Both the position numbers and the translations under genes were made by a program. From Paraglaciecola sp. 20A4 (GTDB lineage Bacteria > Pseudomonadota > Gammaproteobacteria > Enterobacterales > Alteromonadaceae), in contig NZ_WTPY01000001.1 in NCBI RefSeq assembly GCF_011378905.1, positions 310,001 to 374,000 of the forward strand: a stretch of 64,000 nt of DNA, in the 5' to 3' direction. Position 1 is the first letter of the stretch; each line of letters begins with the position of its first letter. Below, in pieces: positions 1-10,097 of the stretch. The notes under the pieces were generated by a model. That model saw only the letters and a list, made by a program, of their open reading frames with translations, did not search any database and was not told the DNA's origin.

Positions 1-357
1 AAAGGACAAGCGGTACCTGCTACTAAAGCAAACGTAGAAAAATTTGAAGCACGTCGTGCTGAGCTAGAAGCAAAAATTGCTGACCAGCTTGCAGCGTCTG
101 AAGCTCGTGCAGCAAAAGTTGCTGAACTTGCAGAAGTCACTATCGCAGCTCCTGCTGGCGACGAAGGCAAATTATTCGGTTCTATCGGTACTCGTGACAT
201 CGCGTTAGCAATTACTGCTGCTGGTGTTGAGATCGTTAAATCTGAAGTTAAATTGCCTACTGGTACTTTACGTGAAACTGGTGAGTTCGAAATCGATCTA
301 CAGTTGCATTCTGAAGTAACAGCTACAATCAAATTGATTGTTATTCAAGAAGCTTAA
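1..357 (+). CDS. rplI: 50S ribosomal protein L9, C-terminal part (5' end outside window)
   Basis: The frame is open from base 1 to a TAA at 355-357 and encodes the last 118 residues of ribosomal protein L9. The visible part starts in the long central helix ([19 protein letters not shown]) and ends in the C-terminal rRNA-binding domain, with the family pattern [13 protein letters not shown] followed by [20 protein letters not shown]9 binds 23S rRNA near the L1 stalk and helps maintain reading frame. It is normally the last gene of the rpsF-priB-rpsR-rplI operon, which fits the strong terminator immediately downstream. The start codon and roughly the first 30 residues lie outside the window. 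Confidence 0.97.
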   Translation, partial: KGQAVPATKANVEKFEARRAELEAKIADQLAASEARAAKVAELAEVTIAAPAGDEGKLFGSIGTRDIALAITAAGVEIVKSEVKLPTGTLRETGEFEIDLQLHSEVTATIKLIVIQEA

Positions 358-377
358 TCTAAGCCTTGTTGAATACT

Positions 378-409
378 AAAAAACACCGCCTTTGTGCGGT
401 GTTTTTTTA
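378..409 (+). terminator. Rho-independent terminator after rplI
   Basis: A perfect inverted repeat, AAAAAACACCGC (378-389) and GCGGTGTTTTTT (396-407), closes a 6-base loop and runs straight into a T tract. It lies 21 bases after the rplI stop. The A-rich left arm means it could also stop transcription of the convergent MOSC gene. Confidence 0.9.
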
Positions 410-432
410 TGTCTAAAATTCGCTGACCTTTA

Positions 433-1071
433 TTATTCCTGTTTAATACGGCGGGTAAAACGCGCTTTCCATTCTGGGTCTAAACCTTTCGCCCGACTTA
501 ACATTAGCAGTGCTTCAAGCGAGGTGTTTTTATCGAAGTGTTGCTGCACAAACGACGCCACGGAAATATCAGGATTCTCTCGGCTGAGTAATGTGATGCT
601 ATCGCCAGTTGAAATGACGCCTTCTTTTAAAATACGGTAATACCAGCCCGTAATGTGCTGCTTAGCGATAAACTTAACCAATCCTTTCTGGTTTAACTTT
701 TCTTCAATTTTCCAGCAAGGAATGCGCGGTGAGCTAACTTGCACTTCAACTTGCCCAATGGCATAAATATCGCCAATGTTGACGTTTTCATCGTGCATCA
801 GGGTACTCGTTAGATTCTCGCCGATACTGCCTGGTATTGCTCGCTTGTGCATTAGTGGATGCCGTTTAATTATGGTTTCGTACCCTCGCAAGGCATATTG
901 GTGCAAAGCTCGCTCTGGACCACCGTGGTAGCGTTTATCTACTTGTACATCACCGATTATCCCTAAGTGATTGACCCTTACCGATGTAACAGGACGTTTG
1001 TCTATGCCAGACGGGGCATTTTGCGGGCCAATCGGCCGGGTAGTACCGGTGAATAAAGCTAAAACTTTCAT
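433..1071 (-). CDS. yiiM: MOSC domain protein, YiiM-like
   Basis: A 212-residue protein of the MOSC superfamily (the fold shared with the molybdenum-cofactor sulfurase C-terminus). It carries the family hallmarks KRYHGGPERALHQY (about 46-60), GENLTS (about 84-89) and the conserved cysteine in SPRIPCWKI (Cys119), followed by a C-terminal helical region like the YiiM 3-alpha domain. E. coli YiiM (224 aa) helps detoxify N-hydroxylated bases such as 6-hydroxylaminopurine in a molybdenum-dependent way; the same role here is inferred. The frame is open upstream to 1227, but the ATG at 1069-1071 begins at the expected family N-terminus and leaves room for the divergent sigma-factor gene. Convergent with rplI. 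Confidence 0.85.
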   Translation of the reverse strand: MKVLALFTGTTRPIGPQNAPSGIDKRPVTSVRVNHLGIIGDVQVDKRYHGGPERALHQYALRGYETIIKRHPLMHKRAIPGSIGENLTSTLMHDENVNIGDIYAIGQVEVQVSSPRIPCWKIEEKLNQKGLVKFIAKQHITGWYYRILKEGVISTGDSITLLSRENPDISVASFVQQHFDKNTSLEALLMLSRAKGLDPEWKARFTRRIKQE

Positions 1072-1180
1072 AGTGATTCCAGTAGATAGTAATTCAAATC
1101 GATAACCTTTTTTTGCTGCTTTAAACCTTTGTGGGTTAGTCTGCGACTCACTTAATAACCTAGCCAATGAAGAAAGAAGA

Positions 1181-1747
1181 TTGACTGAGTATTCAAATGT
1201 CGTTGCCGCCAAGCATAAGTTTGCCACTGATGAAGAACGGCAGCTACTGCTAGCGGTAAAAAATGGAAATCGACAGGCCTATCATCAACTGTATCACCAA
1301 TATATTGGGCAGGTTTATGCGCTGTGCTATAGGCTCACCGCTGACCGTTCTTTGGCTGAGGATGCTGCTCAAGAGGTGTTTATACAGCTATGGCGGAAAA
1401 TTGGTGATTACTCGGAGCAGAGTAAATTTTCGACTTGGCTGCATACAGTAACTTCGAATATTACGATTTCTTATATTCGTAAACAACGGGGCTGGGTGCA
1501 ACGCATGTTTAATATTGAGGACTCAAGTGCTGCAAACCATATTGCAGAACCCTCTGCCGGTGAAGTCGATATCGAAAAATACGTTACACGGTTACCTGAA
1601 AGAGCACGGATTGTCTTTGTGTTGCACGCGATTGAAGGCTATCGCCATGAAGATATTGCCCAAATGACAAATATGGCAGTGGGGTCAAGTAAGGCTCAAT
1701 TCCATCGGGCAAAGAAGTTGTTAGAGGAGTGGATGGGGTATGCATAA
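1181..1747 (+). CDS. ECF-type RNA polymerase sigma factor
   Basis: A 188-residue group IV (extracytoplasmic function) sigma factor. Sigma region 2 is clear (YHQLYHQYIGQVYALCYRL, then AEDAAQEVFIQLWRKI for -10 recognition), followed by a short linker and region 4 with a helix-turn-helix (LPERARIVFVLHAIEGY, HEDIAQMTNMAVGSSKAQF). It would direct polymerase to a small stress or envelope regulon. The likely start is TTG at 1181, preceded by the purine-rich GAAGAAAGAAGA; no in-frame ATG lies nearby. Its stop overlaps the next gene by 8 bases, so the two are translationally coupled. This arrangement implies that the next protein controls it. Confidence 0.88.
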   Translation: MTEYSNVVAAKHKFATDEERQLLLAVKNGNRQAYHQLYHQYIGQVYALCYRLTADRSLAEDAAQEVFIQLWRKIGDYSEQSKFSTWLHTVTSNITISYIRKQRGWVQRMFNIEDSSAANHIAEPSAGEVDIEKYVTRLPERARIVFVLHAIEGYRHEDIAQMTNMAVGSSKAQFHRAKKLLEEWMGYA

Positions 1748-2276
1748 ACAAGATTTTGAGCAGTTGTTGCAAGAGCAGCTCGCCACGTTAGATGAGCACA
1801 AGCAACCCGAGCGAGATTTATGGCCGGGTATTGAGTTAGCGCTGGTTAAGCAACACGATGAAGCCCGTAACGTGCATTATTTAAATGGCACTGCCCAGCC
1901 CAGTAAAAATAATCATACTCGTGAGGTGAGTAAGTTGGTAATACTCGCAGCAGCAATTGCGGTTATCGCCTTAGTGAGCTGGAAAAGTTTAGTGCCCAGT
2001 GAGCAGATGATTACCGGTGATGAGTTGGTTGCTGCCCTAAGTGCGCAACACGAAGAACAAAAAAGTGCCTTGTTAGTTCAGTATCAGGGCCAAACTGCAT
2101 TGACTCAAAATTGGCAACAGCAGTTAGCTGAACTCGACAGTGCGGCTGTTGCAATCAAAAAGGCACTGGAAAACGAACCAAATAATATGGCTTTGTTGAA
2201 AATGCTACAAAGCGTACATCAGCAACAAATTAATTTAATTGAACGAGTGCATTCACCTAAATGGTCGCAGGCCTAG
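1740..2276 (+). CDS. Membrane protein, probable anti-sigma partner of the ECF sigma
   Basis: A 178-residue protein with a short cytoplasmic N-terminus (about 1-62, including the RDLWPGIELAL stretch seen in many small anti-sigma proteins), one transmembrane segment at about 64-81 (LVILAAAIAVIALVSW), and an extracytoplasmic Gln/Glu-rich helical region predicted to form a coiled coil. It has no obvious zinc-binding ZAS motif. The 8-base overlap with the sigma gene and the single-pass layout suggest it holds the sigma factor at the membrane, but this rests on context, not on a recognised anti-sigma domain. Confidence 0.65.
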   Translation: MHKQDFEQLLQEQLATLDEHKQPERDLWPGIELALVKQHDEARNVHYLNGTAQPSKNNHTREVSKLVILAAAIAVIALVSWKSLVPSEQMITGDELVAALSAQHEEQKSALLVQYQGQTALTQNWQQQLAELDSAAVAIKKALENEPNNMALLKMLQSVHQQQINLIERVHSPKWSQA

Positions 2277-2293
2277 CAGGAGTGTATGGGAGT

Positions 2294-3259
2294 ATGAAGA
2301 TGAAAGTATTAATGCTGAGCGCACTTTTAGTCGGTGTGAGCATGTTCACTAGCGTAAACGTCTTAGCGGGTGAGAGAGTGGATCGCACCTTAGATGCTAA
2401 CCCTGAAGGATATGTTGAAATTGAACATGTAAATGGTAAGGCTGAGATAAAAGGCTGGGACAAGTCACAAGTACACGTAAAAGGTACTCTTGGAGATCGA
2501 ACAGAACGCTTTATTTTTGAACGTCAGGGTAATGAGGTCACCATCAAGATAAAAGTTAAAAATGGAATACGAGGAGGGTGGGGGCAAGATGATGAAGATG
2601 TGCTTACTATCTTTGTGCCACGGCAAAGCCGCTTAAACTACACCGCCGTTAACGCTGATGTGTGGTTAAATAATATTACCGGAGGAGTCAGTGTTGAAAC
2701 GGTTAATGGCGATATTGATGCCCAGGACCTTGCCGGTCGATTACGGCTAGAATCTGTAAATGGCGATATAAACGCAGATGACTTACAAGGTGATGTAGCC
2801 ATTGAAACCGTTAATGGAGATATTCACTCACGCAGCACAAAAGGGCGCGAAGATAAATACGAAACGGTTAACGGTGATGTCAATGTACAGTCTAGTAGTC
2901 AAGAAGTACGTGTCACTACCGTTAATGGAGACGTTACGTTAGCAATGAAGACCGTGAAGTACGCTAATTTGGAAACCGTAAATGGCGAATTAAGTGTTGA
3001 TTTAAACTTAGCAAAAGGCGGAGAGGTAAAAGCCACGACAGTGGGCGGTGAAATAAACTTAAATTTCACCCAACAGGTCTCTGCTCTATTTGATATACGC
3101 GCCCATGCGGGGGGCAAAATAATCAATCGACTAACCTCAGATCAGGTTAAGAAAGATAAATACGGCCCCAGTAGTTGGTTGGCGACGAGTATGGGAGAAG
3201 GGCAAGGTAAGGTTTCAATATCAACCGTTAATGGTCGCGTGAGTATTTCGAAAGACTAA
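2294..3259 (+). CDS. Secreted DUF4097-type repeat protein
   Basis: About 321 residues with a signal peptide (MKMKVLMLSALLVGVSMF, cleavage expected near VLAG-ER). The mature part is built from repeats centred on T/S-V-N-G-D/E (ETVNGDI, ESVNGDI, ETVNGDV, TTVNGDV, ETVNGEL, TTVGGEI, STVNGRV), spaced mostly by 17-22 residues. This is the pattern of DUF4097 putative adhesins, which form a right-handed beta-solenoid. It is the third gene of the sigma/anti-sigma operon and its open frame begins inside the preceding gene. I chose ATG 2294 over the earlier in-frame ATG at 2261 because the signal peptide starts there; ATG 2300, which has GGGAG 7 bases upstream, is equally possible. Function is unknown; an envelope sensor or target of the sigma system is an inference. 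Confidence 0.8.
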   Translation: MKMKVLMLSALLVGVSMFTSVNVLAGERVDRTLDANPEGYVEIEHVNGKAEIKGWDKSQVHVKGTLGDRTERFIFERQGNEVTIKIKVKNGIRGGWGQDDEDVLTIFVPRQSRLNYTAVNADVWLNNITGGVSVETVNGDIDAQDLAGRLRLESVNGDINADDLQGDVAIETVNGDIHSRSTKGREDKYETVNGDVNVQSSSQEVRVTTVNGDVTLAMKTVKYANLETVNGELSVDLNLAKGGEVKATTVGGEINLNFTQQVSALFDIRAHAGGKIINRLTSDQVKKDKYGPSSWLATSMGEGQGKVSISTVNGRVSISKD

Positions 3260-3270
3260 ATTAATTTATT

Positions 3271-3308
3271 AAAAATGCATCACCCCCGCAGGGACGAAGG
3301 TGATGCAC
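3271..3308 (-). terminator. Terminator between convergent DUF4097 and TonB receptor genes
   Basis: TGCATCACC (3276-3284) pairs with GGTGATGCA (3299-3307). The run of A on the left side is a T tract when read on the minus strand, so it best serves the TonB receptor transcript, which ends at 3324. Confidence 0.75.
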
Positions 3309-3323
3309 AGAGTTAGCTAAAAC

Positions 3324-6242
3324 TTAGAAGCTAACTTTAACACCTGCATTGGCACGACGACCGATTAGGTCATATAGTGCATCGAATGTATTTCCTGAAG
3401 GAACTTCGTTGAATACATTACGGATACCAGCAGAGAAACTGACGTTGTCATTTAGGTAATATACCGCTGACAGATCATGAGTCCATACTGAATCAATGAA
3501 GTTAGGTGATGCATCTTCTGGTGAACCGCCACCTGGTGATACATCAAACAAAGCGCTCTTATCAATGAAACGAGAGCTCCAGTTAACGTTCAGATCGTCT
3601 ATACGATAGTCGATTGATGTGCTCCATTGTAAGCTTGGATCTCCAGTCTCGCCGTCTTCTACGTTAACTTCATCTGGACGAGTTTGGAATTCCAGCTCTT
3701 CTAGGCTAAGTAGCTTAGTAGCGGAAATATTGATTCTTACTTCACCTGGTAAATCAAATTGGCTTAAGTCCGTTCTGTAGCGAATGTTTGCTTCAATGCC
3801 ATCAGTGTTGAAACCTGCAGCATTGATATAGCCTGAACGCACTAGCGCTATATCATTAGTCGTTGAGTCACGGTCAACTTGAGAACAGAAATTTGCATCT
3901 GGGCCGCCAGTTGCATCAACACAGTTATCGGCAACATCCTGTGCATCAACCAAATTAATAGCGTCAGAAATTTCGATGTTGTAATAATCAACCGTCATTG
4001 AGAAGTTCTCAATAAATGCTGGAGTCCATACAAAACCAATAGTTTGAGACTCAGCAGTCTCTGAGAACAATTCAGTGTTACCACCAGAAAGGGTATCAAC
4101 ACTAACGTTGTCGTTGGCTTGAAAGTCTGCAGGAATGCCTAATGCAGCACAGTTAGCAACTCTATCTGGATCTTCGTTTATGTTGTCCGCATCACATGGA
4201 TCGGTAACACGAGAAAAGCCGGGAGATACCGGACTGAAAGCTTCAGTTACGTTTGGTGCACGTACCGCTTCACTGACGGTTGCACGAAAGCGTAAATCTT
4301 CAATCGGTGCCCAACCTAAGCCTACTTGCCAAGCGTCAGCGTTACCCGCATGTGAATAATCAGCTGTACGATATGCTGCGTCTAATGTTAGTTCTTTAAT
4401 TAAGAACTTATCACTGATTAATGGTGCACTAATTTCAATGAAGTACTCTTCTACGTCAAAGCCACCAAACGCGTCTGGCGTAGCAGCGGAAGAATAGAAG
4501 CCTGCTTTAGTAAACTCATCGGTGATCGTGCTTGATGATTCTTCACGATATTCGTAACCAACCGCTATGCCGATTGCACCGCCTGGCAGTTCAAGGAATT
4601 CACCTGTATCGAAGGATACTGATGCACCGTAAACATCTTGCTTAATTTCATCTTCACGTGTTACATCGCCAGATACATAGTTAGCTGCTTCAGCACTGAA
4701 ATTCCCTGAACCAAATGGGTTAAAGGCAACGCAGTTATCACTATTGACGGTTGCTGGGTCGGTATAGTCTTCGCCTTGAGCACTGGCGACTTGGCTGCGA
4801 CACGCAGCTAAGCCAGTTTCAGGGTCGATGACGGCATCTAATGCTGCTGCAAGATTACCTTCAATGACATCATTTAATGTACGGCGGGTGTTTTTAGTTT
4901 CGCCGTGTGTGTAATAAACGTCATAATCGAAAATAGTTTCGCCCAGTTCAAAGCCACCTTCAAAACCGACAACTACGCGGAATAACTCACGATCATTTGC
5001 CGCAGAACGGTTACCTAAATCGCCAAAGAAGCGAGAAAATGACACGTTACCATCCTGACCACCGTCGATGAGACGCTGTTTAGTTGTCGCATCTAAGAAA
5101 GGGTTTTCAGTGACGTTGATATTCAAGCCACCAAAATCGAAGGCTGGCTGAAATTGTTGACGAATATCTTTATCGACATATTTAACATCACCATACATGC
5201 GCACATTATCATTGAAATCGTAACGGAAGGTAGACGCTAACGTGAGCGTTTCTTGAGAAGGTGTATAGTTTTCGTAATTATCTGGAAAGAAAACCGTATC
5301 GTACGCTTGGTCAAAATTTCCAAATGCAAAGCTATTGGTTTCAATACGCTCGACCTGATCCATGCCTACGCCGTCAGGTGAAAAGGTAATTCGAGGGCCG
5401 CCACCGAATGGATTTATTACGCCAAAGTCATTAATCATTTCTGAACCAACGAACGGTACTCGAAACTTATCAGCAATGCCGTCATCTTCACCGGTATCAT
5501 CTGGATTGATAATGGTTCCGGCGTAATCATGTTGCTGAAGGTCAGTTAACAAGACTTCACGAATGTCTGACTTACCAGCAAAAAATGTGACATTTCCTTT
5601 GCCATCGTCAGAGGTTGAACCAACTAGAACATTAAAGTTATGGCTTTTAGTACCAACACCCTCTGTGCTATCAGCAACACCAGCATTGAATTCAAAACCG
5701 TCGAAGTCATCTTTTAAAATGATGTTGATAACACCTGATACTGCATCAGAACCATAAATAGCTGAAGCACCACCAGTGATAATTTCAACTTTGTCGATCA
5801 AGGCCGATGGGATTGCGCCAGTATCAATCGCAGAAGAACCAGGTGCACCCGCTACGTGACGAATACCGTTTACCAACGTCAGTGTACGATCGCGACCTAA
5901 TGAACGTAAATCTGGGGCGCTTAAACCTGCATCTTCGTTACTGTTGTTATTACCGATTAAGCTTGAACCTGCCGCAATAGCTGGGATTTCAGCTAAAATA
6001 CTACCTAAATCAGGAGTGCCAAAACGCGCAATCTCTTCTGAGCTTAGTGAAATCACTGGGGCTGGTGATGAAAGCTCGCTTCTTGCAATACGAGAGCCAG
6101 TTACTGATATTTTTTCCAACGCTTCAGATTCAGCTTTTTGGGCATCTTGAGCGAATGTAAGGCTTGATATCGATGCAGCTGAAAGCGCACCGAGTGATAT
6201 AGCGAGTCGTATAGACTTCGCCAATTCAGTTTTAGTAAACAT
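3324..6242 (-). CDS. TonB-dependent outer-membrane receptor
   Basis: A 972-residue receptor. It has a signal peptide (residues about 1-31, ending SSLTFA-QD), a TonB-box/plug start with EKISVTGSRIARSEL and then the plug domain (PAPVISLSSEEI, LVNGIRHVAG, IDKVEIITGGASAIYGSDA, VSGVINIILKDDF), and a long beta-barrel ending in the usual aromatic C-terminus (RRANAGVKVSF). Such receptors import bulky ligands (siderophores, glycans, cobalamin, peptides) using TonB energy; the ligand cannot be read from sequence. It has no enzyme neighbours and is transcribed alone, with a terminator just past its stop. A decayed copy of its own 5' end lies about 300 bases upstream of it. Confidence 0.93.
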   Translation of the reverse strand: MFTKTELAKSIRLAISLGALSAASISSLTFAQDAQKAESEALEKISVTGSRIARSELSSPAPVISLSSEEIARFGTPDLGSILAEIPAIAAGSSLIGNNNSNEDAGLSAPDLRSLGRDRTLTLVNGIRHVAGAPGSSAIDTGAIPSALIDKVEIITGGASAIYGSDAVSGVINIILKDDFDGFEFNAGVADSTEGVGTKSHNFNVLVGSTSDDGKGNVTFFAGKSDIREVLLTDLQQHDYAGTIINPDDTGEDDGIADKFRVPFVGSEMINDFGVINPFGGGPRITFSPDGVGMDQVERIETNSFAFGNFDQAYDTVFFPDNYENYTPSQETLTLASTFRYDFNDNVRMYGDVKYVDKDIRQQFQPAFDFGGLNINVTENPFLDATTKQRLIDGGQDGNVSFSRFFGDLGNRSAANDRELFRVVVGFEGGFELGETIFDYDVYYTHGETKNTRRTLNDVIEGNLAAALDAVIDPETGLAACRSQVASAQGEDYTDPATVNSDNCVAFNPFGSGNFSAEAANYVSGDVTREDEIKQDVYGASVSFDTGEFLELPGGAIGIAVGYEYREESSSTITDEFTKAGFYSSAATPDAFGGFDVEEYFIEISAPLISDKFLIKELTLDAAYRTADYSHAGNADAWQVGLGWAPIEDLRFRATVSEAVRAPNVTEAFSPVSPGFSRVTDPCDADNINEDPDRVANCAALGIPADFQANDNVSVDTLSGGNTELFSETAESQTIGFVWTPAFIENFSMTVDYYNIEISDAINLVDAQDVADNCVDATGGPDANFCSQVDRDSTTNDIALVRSGYINAAGFNTDGIEANIRYRTDLSQFDLPGEVRINISATKLLSLEELEFQTRPDEVNVEDGETGDPSLQWSTSIDYRIDDLNVNWSSRFIDKSALFDVSPGGGSPEDASPNFIDSVWTHDLSAVYYLNDNVSFSAGIRNVFNEVPSGNTFDALYDLIGRRANAGVKVSF

Positions 6243-6534
6243 GTATTATTCCCTGGTAAATATTATATACAAATCGCTTATTGCGATTTTTATTTTGAGT
6301 CCAGTAGTGAGCTGAACTGCGGGGAATATAAATCAAACCATATCTGGTTACAATAAACTGTTTATTTTGTACGTACATTTAAGTTTACAGACCATAATAG
6401 TCTGTCTTTAGCAATGAAAAAAGTGGTTATGTGGTTCAAAAAAACGAAATAACATGGGATTGTTCTGTCGTTATCTTACGTTTTTCTTGTTCGCTCATAA
6501 TCTATTCTGACTATTATTGAAATAATAGGTACGG

Positions 6535-6701
6535 GGGATGAGCGGCCCGCTCGTGTAAACGGGAACCTGTTCTTGATATTTTTTTCAGCACCAGATTCTT
6601 CGTTTGCATCTTCTTTAGCTTCAGTGCAGCTAAAAATGGAGCGGTTGATAACACACCAAAAGCGCGTCTAATAGAACTCGCTAATTCGGTTTTTAAAACA
6701 T
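6535..6701 (-). pseudogene. Remnant of the 5' end of a TonB-receptor gene, paralogous to the intact one downstream
   Basis: On the minus strand this stretch encodes KTELASSIRRAF and later KKISRTGSRLHER, matching KTELAKSIRLAI and EKISVTGSRIARSE of the adjacent receptor with the same spacing. The DNA also aligns, for example the region around 6661-6701 with 6200-6242. The equivalent of the start codon (CAT at 6699-6701) is followed by a one-base loss, so ATG runs directly into TTT TAA; the frame survives only from an upstream start unrelated to the receptor. Similarity ends after the TonB-box region and no barrel follows. It reads as the stump of a duplicated or replaced receptor gene. The surrounding gap 6243-6830 otherwise shows only AT-rich promoter-like DNA. 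Confidence 0.75.
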
Positions 6702-6830
6702 CTTCGGGAAAGCACCAATAACGTTTTTGATCTTGGTGAGGTCGTTTTATGAGGAGCATGTCAGAATGGCTAGGTCAGCTTTTAGAATTTTACCTAGCGA
6801 AGTTATTAATAGCGACACAGAGCTTATTTA

Positions 6831-7802
6831 TTAAGCCACACGTTCTACTGATATATGCGCTAGACCAATTAACGCGCGTTTATACTCAGAATCTTGTATA
6901 GGCGCTAATGCATCGATAGCTTGCTGAGATGCATTTAAGGCTTGTTGTTTGGTATAAGTCAACGCGCCTGTTTCTTCGATGGCATGTAAAATGGCGGCGA
7001 GGTTGTCCATACCATTACTTAGCTCGATGGCTTCTTTTATCAACGCTGCTTGCTGGGCATTGCCGTTCCACATAGCATATAAAAGTGGCAATGTAGGTTT
7101 ACCTTCAGCTAAATCATCACCCATGTTTTTACCCATTTCTTCGCTGTCAGACGCATAATCCATAATGTCGTCGACCAACTGAAACGCTGTACCTAAGTAT
7201 TTACCGTAGTCTTGCATGGCGTTTTCGATGCTCACACTTTGCTTAGTGAGCACCGCAGACAATAACGTCGCTGCTTCAAACAAGCGCGCTGTCTTACTAT
7301 AGATAACCTCCATGTAGCTTTCTTCAGTCGTATTGGGGTCATTGCAATTCATTAACTGTAATACTTCGCCTTCAGCAATAACATTTGTTGCATCAGACAA
7401 TATCTGCATTACGCGCATGCTATCTAAGGTAACCATCATTTGAAATGAGCGAGTGTAAAGAAAGTCACCTACCAATACGCTAGCTTGGTTGCCAAATACT
7501 TCATTGGCTGTTTCGCGGCCACGGCGCATAGTGGATTCGTCAACCACATCGTCATGTAACAAGGTTGCGGTATGAATAAATTCAATAATAGCGGCCAGGG
7601 TATGATGTTGCTCGTTTTCAATCGCAAGGGCCCTGGCGGCCAAAACGGTTAACAGAGGACGCAAACGTTTCCCGCCACTGTTAACGATATAAAAGCCTAA
7701 TTGATTGATCAAAGAGACATCTGAATTCACCTGCTTTTGGATCAGTTGATTGACCGCGAGCATATCTGGCTCAGCGAGTGAAAGGATGTTGTCTAAATCC
7801 AT
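6831..7802 (-). CDS. ispB: Octaprenyl diphosphate synthase
   Basis: A 323-residue trans-prenyltransferase. The first aspartate-rich motif is LLHDDVVDES and the second is LVDDIMDYASD; both bind the Mg-diphosphate of the substrates. GGKRLRPLL near residue 45 and GKPTLPLLYA after the second motif are typical. The enzyme extends farnesyl diphosphate with isopentenyl diphosphate to make the ubiquinone/menaquinone side chain. Its length equals that of E. coli IspB (323 aa), and the position divergent from rplU-rpmA is the conserved gammaproteobacterial arrangement. Confidence 0.95.
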   Translation of the reverse strand: MDLDNILSLAEPDMLAVNQLIQKQVNSDVSLINQLGFYIVNSGGKRLRPLLTVLAARALAIENEQHHTLAAIIEFIHTATLLHDDVVDESTMRRGRETANEVFGNQASVLVGDFLYTRSFQMMVTLDSMRVMQILSDATNVIAEGEVLQLMNCNDPNTTEESYMEVIYSKTARLFEAATLLSAVLTKQSVSIENAMQDYGKYLGTAFQLVDDIMDYASDSEEMGKNMGDDLAEGKPTLPLLYAMWNGNAQQAALIKEAIELSNGMDNLAAILHAIEETGALTYTKQQALNASQQAIDALAPIQDSEYKRALIGLAHISVERVA

Positions 7803-7955
7803 ACTTAAATTTCAGCTCTAACGTAAGGTGTTAATTAGCGTGCGATTTTACAGAAATTGCGCAGGGTATCCAGTAGACATTACCTAACAATTGCTCGCAA
7901 AGACGCGTAGATTAGGTGTTGCTGCATATTTGAGCAAATAAATTGAATTTGGTAC

Positions 7956-7984
7956 TTGCGACCACTGGATGCTTCACGTACAAT
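7956..7984 (+). promoter_or_regulatory. Predicted sigma-70 promoter of rplU-rpmA
   Basis: TTGCGA (7956-7961) and TACAAT (7979-7984) are separated by exactly 17 bases. The -10 is followed by a GC-rich discriminator, TCGCGCCCTG, the type associated with ppGpp/DksA repression of ribosomal genes. The same discriminator follows the rplM -10 near 63337. Confidence 0.6.
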
Positions 7985-8041
7985 TCGCGCCCTGTTTTTG
8001 AATATATAGCGCAATGATATAAGCGCAGAGCGGAGTTAATT

Positions 8042-8353
8042 ATGTACGCGGTTTTCCAAAGTGGTGGCAAACAACACCGTGTGGCTGAAGGCCAAACCGT
8101 TCGTCTTGAGAAAATCGAAGTGGCTCTAGGTGAGTCAATTGAATTCGGTGAAATCTTAATGGTGAGCAATGGTGAAGACGTTAAGATCGGTACGCCTTTT
8201 GTTAGTGGCGGAAAAATTACAGCTGAAGTCGTAACGCATGGTCGTGGCGATAAAGTTAAGATCGTTAAGTTTCGTCGACGCAAGCATTCACGTACCCAAA
8301 TGGGTCACCGTCAGTGGTTCACGGAAGTGAAAATCACTGGTATAAGCGCTTAA
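8042..8353 (+). CDS. rplU: 50S ribosomal protein L21
   Basis: 103 residues, the standard L21 length. It begins [18 protein letters not shown] and contains [19 protein letters not shown], the conserved rRNA-contacting segment. L21 binds 23S rRNA domain I. It is the first gene of a two-gene operon with rpmA, 15 bases upstream of it, with a promoter at 7956-7984. Confidence 0.98.
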   Translation: MYAVFQSGGKQHRVAEGQTVRLEKIEVALGESIEFGEILMVSNGEDVKIGTPFVSGGKITAEVVTHGRGDKVKIVKFRRRKHSRTQMGHRQWFTEVKITGISA

Positions 8354-8368
8354 TAGGAGTTTCAACTA

Positions 8369-8626
8369 ATGGCACATAAAAAGGCTGGTGGTAGTACTAA
8401 TAACGGTCGTGACTCAGAAAGTAAACGTTTAGGTGTTAAGCGTTACGGCGGTGAGTCAGTTTTAGCTGGTAACATCATTGTTCGTCAACGTGGAACTCGT
8501 TTCCATGCTGGTAACAATATGGGTATCGGTAAAGATCATACTTTGTTTGCTTTATCTGATGGTAAAGTTCAATTCGAAGTTAAAGGTCCTAAAAACCGTA
8601 AGTTTGTAAGTATCGTTGCTGAGTAA
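8369..8626 (+). CDS. rpmA: 50S ribosomal protein L27
   Basis: 85 residues. The N-terminus, [16 protein letters not shown], is the flexible tail that reaches the peptidyl-transferase centre, followed by [19 protein letters not shown]. The TAGGAG sequence just upstream serves as its ribosome-binding site. A strong terminator follows. Confidence 0.98.
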
Positions 8627-8647
8627 TTAGCTACTTTACATAGTTTA

Positions 8648-8675
8648 AAAGACCCCGCTTGTGCGGGGTTTTTTG
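8648..8675 (+). terminator. Rho-independent terminator after rpmA
   Basis: CCCCGC (8653-8658), loop TTGT, GCGGGG (8663-8668), then TTTTTT. It separates rplU-rpmA from obgE, which probably has its own promoter in 8676-8799. Confidence 0.9.
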
Positions 8676-8763
8676 TTTGAAAAGCCTACCTTCATATGTA
8701 TGAATGGTCAGGCAAGCACGCTGATTTGTGGTGTGATGCCGCAACAACAGCGAAGTAGTATAA

Positions 8764-9969
<1,206 letters not shown>

Positions 9970-10007
9970 TCTACTGAAAATAGTCCACCAAAAATAAATG
10001 CATTAAT

Positions 10008-10036
10008 CGGTTAGTTAGGCATGGCCTAGCTAACCG
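10008..10036 (+). terminator. Long hairpin after obgE
   Basis: CGGTTAGTTAGGC (10008-10020) pairs with GCCTAGCTAACCG (10024-10036) around a 3-base loop, with a single G-U pair. No T tract follows, so this could be a Rho-assisted terminator or an RNA-stabilising 3' hairpin. Confidence 0.45.
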
Positions 10037-10097
10037 CAGTAATTATGCATAGTTGTTAGCAATAGCAGCATTAAGGTATGCGCAAAGGAGCAGGTAC

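Noticed and set aside
6270-6300. AATCGC/GCGATT stem followed by T-rich sequence on the plus strand
   Set aside because: No plus-strand gene ends there; it lies in the receptor leader and reads as an A-rich sequence on the transcribed minus strand.
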